A stretch of DNA of 64,000 nucleotides from Antilocapra americana. Lineage: Eukaryota > Chordata > Mammalia > Artiodactyla > Antilocapridae. Positions 55,895 through 64,000 of the stretch are shown here, one piece after another (the stretch's first letter is position 1; every line of letters starts with the position of its first letter). A program made the translations under genes and the position numbers. The notes beneath the pieces were generated by a model, which was given only the letters and a program-made list of their open reading frames with translations, made no database searches and was not told where the DNA came from. Location: NCBI GenBank assembly GCA_007570785.1, contig ML660777.1:5464587-5528586 (forward strand). The letters run 5' to 3'.

Positions 55895-56560
55895 CACTCA
55901 GACCAACAGAGACTTCTTATCAGCAATGACAGATGCCAGAAGACAAGAGGCTGAAAGAAAATAAATGTCAACCTTGAATTGTGTACCCAGCTTTACTATT
56001 GCTCATGACTAAAACATTGATACATTCATAGATACAGACACACAAACTAAAAATGACTAAAGGATGTAATTTAGTGAGATGAAAAGTCAACCCAGAGAGA
56101 AGGAACAGGATAAAAAAAAATAATGAGTAAGAAACTGATAAGATGCATTTGCATATTTAAATAACTATTGATTATGAAACAGTCATTTTATAATTCACAA
56201 AACATCTGAAAAACAGAAGTCAAACAGGATAAACACAACAAAATAAGGGGAGATGTTCCATGAGACCTTCAAGTGTGAAAGGAAAAGAGAAACAGTGAAT
56301 AACTTTAGGTTTAAATTTTAAATTGGTAGATAAATTTGTAGTTTTATATGTTTTGTAAAAATTAGGAACAACCACTAAAAGAACAAGAAATAGTTTGGTT
56401 ACTTAGATCAAATCTCTAAAATCAACTCAGTTGTACACTGGGGAGGTACATAGTGATCCCACTGTTTTGAGGGAAGAAAATACTAAAATGTCTATTAACA
56501 TTGATTTTTTTATAAAAGATAAAAAGCTATAATGATATTTAATATACAGGTTTTCTTGGC
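55895..56560 (+). mobile_element. Old L1 3'-region fragment
   Basis: Sense: gccagaagacaagaggctga, then ccttgaattgtgtacccagc and a long A-rich, diverged 3' UTR. Matches the 'remarks on missing ORF2, AG-rich' phase of old L1 3' ends. Boundaries are approximate. Confidence 0.55.
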
Positions 56561-57149
56561 ACTTTCATTTTTCTGTATGTCAGACTTGAAACATACTGTA
56601 AATAGTTCTATATAAAGTTGATCCAAATTTAGGAAATCATTTTCTTAATTTGGTTTTAAAAGCTTTCAAGTGAATTTTAGTGGATTTTTAACTCATTTGC
56701 TGAAATATAATTGTGCAACACATACTGACTAGTTTTCAAGAATAACCAGTGACAACAGGGGAGAAAGTCATTTAGTAGCTGAATTTCAACCAAGAGCTCC
56801 ACATGAAAAGTTGATGGGACTGAATTATGATTTAACAAGCTCAGTCAATGATGCACTTTTTCAACTCTGATTGCCATTAAAACCAGGTATCACAATAAAC
56901 TCATTGAGAATCAAATAATGGACTTGCTATTTCTTGAAGTATTAAATCAAGATTTTTAAAAAAATGACCCACAATCACTGCTTTCATTAAAAATACATAA
57001 TGTTGTCCATAGTCTTTTGTCTTATTAACACATTTTTATTATTTCTGAAATATCAGTGATTTCACCTTAATTCTGGCCTTTAAAATGTTTTGTTTTTATG
57101 CTACATAATATACATGATATATCAATATTAATATAGTAGGGGGAAAAAA
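56561..57149. other. No recognisable feature
   Basis: AT-rich, unassigned. Confidence 0.45.
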
Positions 57150-57346
57150 ATGCGTGTGTTAGTCGCTCAGTCATGTTCAATACTTTGCGACTTCATGGAC
57201 TACAGCCCATCCATGCAGTTCTCCAGGCAAGAATACTGGGGAGTAGACTGCCATTTCCTGCTCCAGGGAATTTTCCTGACCAGGCAGGGATCGAATCCGG
57301 GTTGTCTGCACTGCAGGCAGATTCTTTACCATCTGAACCACCAGGC
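57150..57346 (-). mobile_element. Bov-tA SINE
   Basis: Minus: gcgtgtgttagtcgctcagt, gggatcgaatccgggttgtc, gattctttaccatctgaacc. Confidence 0.93.
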
Positions 57347-57804
57347 AACAAACATAACTTCTCAATTAGTAAGCACACATACACTGAGAAAACATGCTAA
57401 ATTTTTTTCTGATTTAGATTACTATAGCACCCTGCTTGTCAGGCATCTGCAGCACAGACTCCACCCATGCAAACTGTTTGCTCTTCTTAATTCTCCTCTG
57501 CGTTTGTTTTTTGACTTTATTGTTGTTGTTTTTGATATCCTGCTGCTGTTACCATGTAAGAAGTCTATATATCCTTTACTCTCTGCTGGTCACTGAACTC
57601 CCAGACGCATTTACTCTCCTATCAATCACTGGATCACTTTTCTTCCTTCATTCAAAGAATTACATCCTTCTCAGCTTGTCTATAAAACTTTCCCCAACAA
57701 CTGAGGAGCACATGAAACTTGTGGCACTCTACTTTTGCAGATCACCATACAAAATATAATACTATTTGGCTTGTTTATACTAATATTTTACTTAATTCAT
57801 TGTA
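57347..57804. other. No recognisable feature
   Basis: Two overlapping plus-strand frames of up to 148 and 107 codons (57150-57596, 57436-57759) are hydrophobic, leucine-rich translations of pyrimidine-rich DNA. I see no signal for a real gene. Confidence 0.45.
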
Positions 57805-57975
57805 AGTAAAGATACCGAATATAGTTCCATGTGCTATACAATAGGTCCTTGTTGGTTATTTATTTTATCTATCGTGGTATGTATCAGTTAATCCCATACT
57901 CCTAATTTATCTCTCCCTTTCCCATTTCACCTTTGGTAACCATAAGTGTGTTGTCTATGAAAAATTTCTTTTAAG
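57805..57975 (-). mobile_element. L1 3' end fragment
   Basis: Reverse-complement L1 3' UTR: gttccatgtgctatacaata, ggtccttgttggttatttat, ttggtaaccataagtgtgtt. Confidence 0.82.
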
Positions 57976-60225
57976 GCTGCAGGTTTATATCTCAATTTGA
58001 CTACTGAAATGTTTAAAGCTAATCTTTTGTGCCTCACCAAAAAAGAAATCTCTTAGTCTTCAATAATACACAACAGTGTTGATATGAAAATAAGCATGGT
58101 AGAATTTCTACCTGAAAAGAGACTTGTGAGCCTCTTTTTAAATTCTAGGAGAGAGCTGCATTTAAAAATTATTTCTGAAGGGAGACTATCTTATAAATCT
58201 ATTGAGTTATAGCAGAATGATATATGCTTACCATTATCCAGATCGATGTATTTATCACTTTAAGGATTTTTAAAAATAGTTTTCAGGAACCTTCCACCTC
58301 TTTTATTATGGCCAATTCTCAAAAAAATCACTGAATCAGCTGCAATACAACCAGGTCATTGGAATGTAGAGGAAGGCATCTGGTTGATTGGTACTGAGCA
58401 ATTGGCAAAAGTCAGCTCCTGACTCCATCCATCAGCCAAAAGGGTGGCTTAAAGGGCAGTTACCCATGCTTGTGGATGAGTTGACTGTTACAAAAACAAG
58501 CAAACAAAGGAAAAAACTGACTAAGAATCTGCTCCAGGAATATACAGCCTCAAGTTCTCCCCACAATTCATCACTTAGCTGAACAATGATGCATACCCCC
58601 TTCAACTAGAGAGCAAGTTCTCTTCAGCTAACAGATGGCTAGCAGGTGCTGGCAGGTGGCTGACTGGAGGCAGCGTGCCACCTAAACTCACAAAGATGAC
58701 GGTCTTTGTCAGGCTTGCAGAAAGGGCCAGACTACTGCTTTCTCAGATGAGCAATCAAGGGCTGTCAACCAACAGTCTGATCAAATCTGGCCCACTAACA
58801 CAATCATTTGGCCAGATCAAACCCCAGAATCTTAAGATGAGTCATATGTTCTCAGTTTGCCAAAGTCCCCACCACTCCCTATGGTCTTACCCTGAGCTGT
58901 ACACACCTTTGTGACCTGCCTGGTTCTTGAAAGCATCTGTGTCTAATCCAGCAGAGTGGATTCATGACCTCTCAAATCCTTTCCTGAATCGCAGCTTTGT
59001 AAAGAAAGGGTGGGATATTTCAGCTACTTGTACAACCTGGAGATGTAGAAATGTTTAGGCTGGATCTTAGTGAGCTGTTCCTACAGGCTGGCACAGGAAA
59101 TATCACTTTGCAACCAAAAAGTGTTCCTTCATGGAATACCTCTCTGGGATTCATGCAACAAAGTGCTTTGAGCTCTAAGTGACTTAAATTAAGTGGCTAA
59201 CATTTCTTTGGTGATAAGGTGTTTCTTAACTTGCATAATTCCTTATTAAACATGTACTGATTACATCTACTGCAAGACACAGTCCACGAAAGGAGGGATC
59301 TGGTCATCCTTCCTCATAGCTCTGAAAACAGTACTAAGTGCTATGCAATTACCTTCAGAATGAATATGTGACTAGATAAGTGATGAGTAGAAATAAATAC
59401 TGTGGTCCAGACACATTCATCTCACTAACAGGAGAATCCCACCATGCTTCAAAAGCACTGGTCACTTTTTTTCACTCAATCATCAACTTCTGCCTGATCT
59501 CTTTAAAAGGCCCAACAAAAATTTGGTCACCTCCTTCAAAAGTACACTTTGGCATCTATTAGTACAAAGCTGATAAGTACTGATATGTACTTAGTCTTCA
59601 GATCAACTGGAGCAATGATTCTTTTTCTCTATGCTTCTTCTATCTTCTCATCCAGGCCCTCACTGAAAGGGCAGCAGATGGCCTGAGTTTTTCATATCAA
59701 CCCAGGACATCTAGAGCAAAGGGCTGAGTACACAAGGGGGTATCAATAAATACCTGGCTGATTTAACTGGGCACTAAGTTCCCTGACTTTTCCCACTAAC
59801 ATGATTGCTCTAAGGGAGTAAGAGATAAGATTAATTACTAGGGACTAGTCTCATGTGCTTACTACTTAACCCACTAAACCTGGCACAGAGAATAGTAAGA
59901 AACACCAGCCATCTATACAGTTCTAGAAGGACTCCTTAGGACCACAGGAAACATCTAGTTGCAATCTTTGAGATCTGGAAGGCTGAGTGATTCCTCCAAG
60001 TTAGTTAGAAAAGTTTCTGGGAGCCATGGGATAAAAAAGCAAGACAAGGAAAGGCACTGGATAACAATCAGGGTTTAACCAGGTTCTGAAAGAACAGCAG
60101 GGAAATGGGCCAAGACAGGGAGCCCATGCGGTTGTTCTCAGAGAAGATATTAGCCGTCCTAGGACTGCTTGCTCCACCTGATTCATGGTGCTGCTTTCAA
60201 CTTGCTCTCTCCATTGTCTTTTCAT
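57976..60225. other. 2.2 kb without recognised repeats or genes
   Basis: A second repeat-poor stretch. The part near 58740-58830 (tctgatcaaatctggcccac, catttggccagatcaaaccc) may be an old repeat. Open frames up to 87 codons lack known motifs. Confidence 0.45.
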
Positions 60226-60644
60226 CTGTATTAGCTTCCTGTTGCCACTATAATAAATCACCACAAATTTAGTAGCTTACAACAACCTAAATTTATGCAT
60301 ACAGTTCAGGGGTCAGAAGTGTGAAATGAGGTTTTATGTGGTTGAAATTAAAGTGATGACTCGACTGGACTTCTGGAGGCTCCAGGGGAGAAAGCACTCT
60401 TTGCCTCTTCCTTGGCTTGTGGCTATATCACTCTAATCTTTATTTCTGCTGTCACATTGCCTTTTCCATGCCTGACCTTTTTGCCTCCCTATTATGAGGA
60501 TCCTTGAGATTATACTGAGCTCAAATGAATAACCCAGGATAATTTCCTCAACTCAAGATCCTTAACTTAATCATGACTGCAAAGTCCCCATTGAGACTCA
60601 GGAGACCTGGGTTCAAATTAAATTAGTTAAGTTTGATGATGAGT
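60226..60644 (-). mobile_element. MLT1-like (ERVL-MaLR) LTR remnant
   Basis: Plus strand reads gtattagcttcctgttgcca, then tctggaggctccaggggaga, then ctcaactcaagatccttaac: reverse complement of an MLT1-type LTR. It ends at the BovB insertion; nothing of it is recognisable beyond that. Confidence 0.72.
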
Positions 60645-61762
60645 AGACTCTCTTACTACTTCTGCTTTATTGACTACGCCAAAACCTTTGACTGTGTGGA
60701 CCACAACAAGCTCTGGAAAATTCTTCCAGAGATGGGAATACCAAACCACCTTACCTGCCTCCTGAGAAACATGTATGCAGGTCAAGAACAAACAGTTAGA
60801 ACCAGACATGGAACAACAGACTGGTTCCAAATCAGGAAAGGAGTATGTCAAGGCTGTATATTGTCACTCAGCTTATTTAACTTATATGCAGAGTACATCA
60901 TGTGAAATGCCGTGCTGGATGAAGCACAAGCTGGACTCAAGATTGCTGGGAGAAATATCAATAACCTCAGATACACAGATGACACCACCCTTATGGCAGA
61001 AAGTGAAGAAGAACGCAAGAGCCTCTTGATGAAAGTGAAAGAGGAGAGTGAAAACGCTGGTTTAAAACTCAACATGCAAAAAACAAAGATTATGGTATCC
61101 GGTCCCATCACTTCATGACAAATAGATGGGGAAACAATGGATACTGTGAAAGACTCTACTTCTCTGGGCTCCAAAATCACTGCAGATGGTGGCTGCAGCC
61201 ATGAAATTAAAAGATGTTTGCTCCCTAGAAGAAAAGCTATGACCAACCTAGACAGCATTTCAAAAAGCAGAGACATTACTTTGCCAACAAAAGTCCATCT
61301 AGTCAAAGCATAGTTTTTCCAGTAGTCATGTATGGATGTGAGAATTGGACTATAAAGAAAGTTGAATGCCAAAGAACTGATGCTTTTAAACTGTGGTGTT
61401 GGAGAAGTCTCTTGAGAGTCCCTCGGACTGCAAAGAGATCAAACCAGTCAACCCGAAAGGAAATCAGTCCTGAATGTTCATTGGAAGGTCTGATGCTGAA
61501 GTTGAAACTACAATACGCCACCTGATGCGAAGAACTGACTCACTGGAAAAGACTCTGATGCTGGGAAAAGACTGAAGGCAGGAGGAGAAGGGGACAACAG
61601 AGTGTAAGATAGTTGGATGACATCACTGACTCAATGGACATGAGTTTGAGTAAGCTCTGGGAGTTGGTGATGGACAGGGAAGCCTAGCATGCTACAGTCC
61701 ATGGGGTTGCAAAGAGTGGGACATGACTGAGTGACTGAACTGACTGACTGAGACTCACTTAC
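60645..61762 (+). mobile_element. BovB LINE, 1.1 kb, reverse-transcriptase to 3' end
   Basis: Insert 60657-61750 between agactctcttac (60645-60656) and agactcacttac (61751-61762), 11 of 12 identical. It includes RT motif A (FIDYAKTFD), QGC of motif B, and the catalytic box as YTDD (YADD in most copies). The frame is broken by TGA at 60903 and 61116 and by a shift before 61328. The C-terminal part (FKLWCWRSLLRVP) is in another frame. BovB is an RTE-class LINE that reached ruminants by horizontal transfer. Confidence 0.95.
60657..61118 (+). pseudogene. BovB reverse-transcriptase fragment (broken ORF)
   Basis: The same reading frame covers RT motifs A, B and C (motif A about 60669-60695, YTDD about 60974-60985), apart from an in-frame TGA at 60903-60905. 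It stops at TGA 61116-61118, where an SW-type residue is expected. The N-terminal endonuclease is missing through truncation. In a full-length element this protein primes reverse transcription at the nicked target. This copy cannot do so. Confidence 0.88.
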
Positions 61763-62894
61763 CTTTATAGAATCTCTGAAAACTGGATAATTCTCAAACA
61801 CACTCTTAAATTCTTTAAAGTAGTATTTTGAGCACCCCCAGGAGTCATCACTTATATCATAAATAGTTGGAAACTTCCAAGGAATTTGAGAGGAACAGAC
61901 GTCTAAGTGAAACTACCTACAACCCACCTATTCAGAAACAGGGGTGGGGGGGGGGGGGAGGAAGATACAGAATTAATGTTAAAATAGTAACATCAGCCTG
62001 CAGTGATTCACCAGTGTTTATCTTCGGAGGGCTAAATTAAGTAGAACATTATGGTGACATTCTTTTTCGTTATTCTAACAGCATTCTTTCTCCCTTTTAA
62101 AAATAAGAACAACAAAACAAGCTCTGGTTCTCTTCATGAAAGCCTAATGCAGGACTCTGTTCCCTTGAACTCTGAATAAAGTCTGAAACTTGTAATTTAA
62201 AATGTGAATGCCAAAATAACATATATGTGGAACTTTACAGTTAGCATCGCTTGTCAAGTTCTCCTGCGATGTTTGCTTTAGGCACACCTTACAGCTTGCT
62301 CTGTGAAAGTGTGAACTAAAAATATGTTGGCTCATCAGTCATTTGAGTCTGGAAACATTTAAATAATTAAGCTCCAAAGCCAGTCTGCATCACGGAACAC
62401 TATGACCCCAGAGATGTCCTGGGCCCTGAGGGTTCCACATCAAAAGCTTAAAAAAATATCCCCCAGCCCCAAGTAAATGTGGCATAAACCCCCTCTGTCT
62501 AGTAAATGTAGCACAAAACCATTTTCGTTTCATGCCAAATAAAGCTAGAATATCAGAAGCCCATCACCGACCCTCCTTTTTTTTCCCGCTTAATTAGCCT
62601 TTCCTGTGTCACTTGACATCCTTACCCTTGTTCATGTATATTTCAGTGTCCATCATCTAATTGGACTTCTTACTGAACGACATCATTCTTTGTCCATCTA
62701 TATTTTGCATCAAATGCGTCACACCTTATAAAGGCTTCTAAATGTGTTCTTACTATAGGATTCTAAAATTGGCTTGCTTCTGAAAACCTGAATTGAAAAT
62801 GTAACAGAAAAAAAGGCCAGTTTTAGGAAGCTGTACGTTATTCTTAAAATCATTATGTAATAGTCTTCCTTTCAGAACTTCTTCGCCTCAATCC
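61763..62894. other. No recognisable gene; contains poly-G run
   Basis: Unassigned 1.1 kb. gtaaatgtggcataaac and gtaaatgtagcacaaaa form a short imperfect repeat at about 62473-62520. Confidence 0.45.
61941..61958 (+). repeat. Poly-G run
   Basis: GGGGT followed by thirteen uninterrupted G residues. Length is likely variable and prone to sequencing error. Confidence 0.9.
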
Positions 62895-63290
62895 CTAAAT
62901 GATGTCTTTGCAAATAAAGTCCACTAAAACCAGCAGACTGGAAGAAGAGAGCCCCAAGTCTAACGTCCCTACAGACAGAATTCTCACTACCGACAGCCTG
63001 GTGAATGGGAGCATGCAGGGACCCGTGCTCGACTGTAGCGGCCCCAGCACAGCGACCCTGCACTGGAGCAGGGACCAAGTCTTACCTGCCCAGAGGCACA
63101 GGCTGTTGGCACCAGATGAGTTGGTGGCTGGCTCCAGAGAAAGCCTGCATGCTGGTCCACTGAATCTGGCCAAGGCCAGCACCAAGGCAGAAGCCCAGGC
63201 CTGTTTCCCAGCCATCGTCATCAAGTCAAGGGCTCTTCCTACTTTCCTTCTCCCAAGATAGCAGCAACACCCCAGATCCACTTAGAAGAA
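62880..63290. other. Unidentified GC-rich segment, open on both strands
   Basis: About 400 bp, clearly more GC-rich than the flanks and with retained CpGs (near 62960, 62990, 63030-63050). A 120-codon plus-strand frame (62899-63261) and a 128-codon minus-strand frame (62895-63281) overlap. I recognise neither product. It ends where an L1 fragment starts. Options are a retroposed exon, an unlisted repeat, or a real exon. Confidence 0.4.
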
Positions 63291-63295
63291 AATTA

Positions 63296-63825
63296 GGGGA
63301 GTTCACCCTGATATTCATTGCTGCCCTGTTCACAATAGCCAGGACATGGAAGCAACTCAGAAGTCCATCAACAGAGGGGTGGATAAAGAAGATGTGGTAC
63401 ACATATGTATATAGTAGAATATTACTCAGCCATAAAAAGGAGTGAAATAATGCCATTTGCAGCAACATGGATGGATGTAGAGATTGTCATACAGAGTGAA
63501 AGAAGTCAGATAGAGAAAGATAAATATTGTATGATATTGATTATATGTGGAATCCAGAAAAATGGTACAGATGAACTTATTTGCAAAGCAGAAATAGTCA
63601 CAGATGTAGAAAACAAACTTACAGTTACCAAGGGGGGACAGAGGAGAGGGGTGAATTGGGAGATTGGGATCAACATATAAACATTACTGTACATAAAATA
63701 GCTAACTAATGAGAACCTACTGTATAGCACAGGGAACTCTACTCATTGAGACCTAAATGGGAAGGAAATCTAAAACAGAGTAGACAGATGTATATGCATA
63801 ACTGATTCACTTCACTGCACAAGCA
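63296..63825 (+). mobile_element. L1 ORF2 end plus 3' UTR
   Basis: Sense: ctgccctgttcacaatagcc, then the ORF2 C-terminal peptide VEYYSAIKRSEIMPFAA, then 3' UTR phrases aaacttacagttaccaaggg and tgtatagcacagggaactct. 5'-truncated. Confidence 0.88.
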
Positions 63826-64000
63826 TGCATGTAAAGTTGCTTCAGTCTTGTCCAAATCTGTGTGACCCATTGGACTGTAGTCCTCCAGGCTACTCTGTCC
63901 GTGGGATTCTCTAGGCAAGACTACCAGAGTGGGTTGCCATGCCCTTCTCCAGCAGAATCTTCCTGACCCAGGGTTCAAACCTGGGTCTCCTGCATTGCAA
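63826..64000 (-). mobile_element. Bov-tA SINE, cut by window end
   Basis: Minus: gttgcttcagtcttgtccaa at left; reaches gggtctcctgcattgcaa at the edge, so the tRNA-like head lies beyond the window. Confidence 0.92.

Noticed and set aside
57150..57596. 148-codon hydrophobic frame
   Set aside because: It starts inside a Bov-tA and continues into T-rich unique DNA; hydrophobicity reflects base composition.
1..64000. CRISPR arrays, operons, phage or plasmid features
   Set aside because: Repeat content is entirely mammalian; no regularly spaced repeats with unique spacers.

Overview
The window is ruminant nuclear DNA, most likely from a bovid such as cattle or a close relative. The evidence is dense bovid-specific repeats on both strands: tRNA-headed Bov-tA SINEs, Bov-A2 dimers, BovB (RTE-class) LINE tails, cetartiodactyl CHR-type SINEs and young bovine L1 3' ends with a purine-rich 3' UTR. 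Older mammalian repeats (MIR, L2, MER5-like, MLT1-like LTRs, old L1) lie beneath them. I found no intact protein-coding gene, no functional RNA gene and no CRISPR array. The open frames are short, and the recognisable ones belong to retrotransposons.

Layout. 0-9.7 kb: a BovB reverse-transcriptase fragment at the left edge, a Bov SINE cluster, a MIR, a BovB tail and three MaLR-type LTR remnants. 9.8-16.8 kb: the most layered part. An old L1 (about 12.0-15.2 kb) carries a processed pseudogene of RPF1, the Brix-domain 60S ribosome-assembly factor, and that pseudogene is itself split by a BovB tail. Just left of it lies a BovB-tail retroposon that carries extra 3' sequence and a poly-A tract between 15-bp target-site duplications. 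17-25 kb: CHR and Bov SINEs, a BovB, an exact 109-bp tandem duplication, an MLT1-like LTR and an old L1. 25.0-25.6 kb: a solo LTR. 29.2-30.7 kb: a young 5'-truncated L1 containing a 100-N assembly gap. 31-44.6 kb: SINE/BovB insertions, a G-rich patch with a consensus CRE, a MER5-like remnant and a third young L1 tail. 44.6-50.3 kb: 5.7 kb with no ruminant SINE or LINE. 50-64 kb: L1 and SINE nests, a 1.1-kb BovB with recognisable but broken reverse-transcriptase motifs, and an unidentified GC-rich segment beside an L1 fragment at the right end.

Nothing here works together as a pathway. The window reads as intergenic or intronic DNA shaped by L1- and BovB-driven retrotransposition. The direct observations most worth following are the RPF1 retropseudogene nest, the BovB copy with a transduced tail, the 109-bp duplication, the SINE-free island and the GC-rich segment near 63 kb. 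No new biological system is evident. Family names come from recognition of consensus features, and element ends without target-site duplications are accurate to roughly 10-30 bp.
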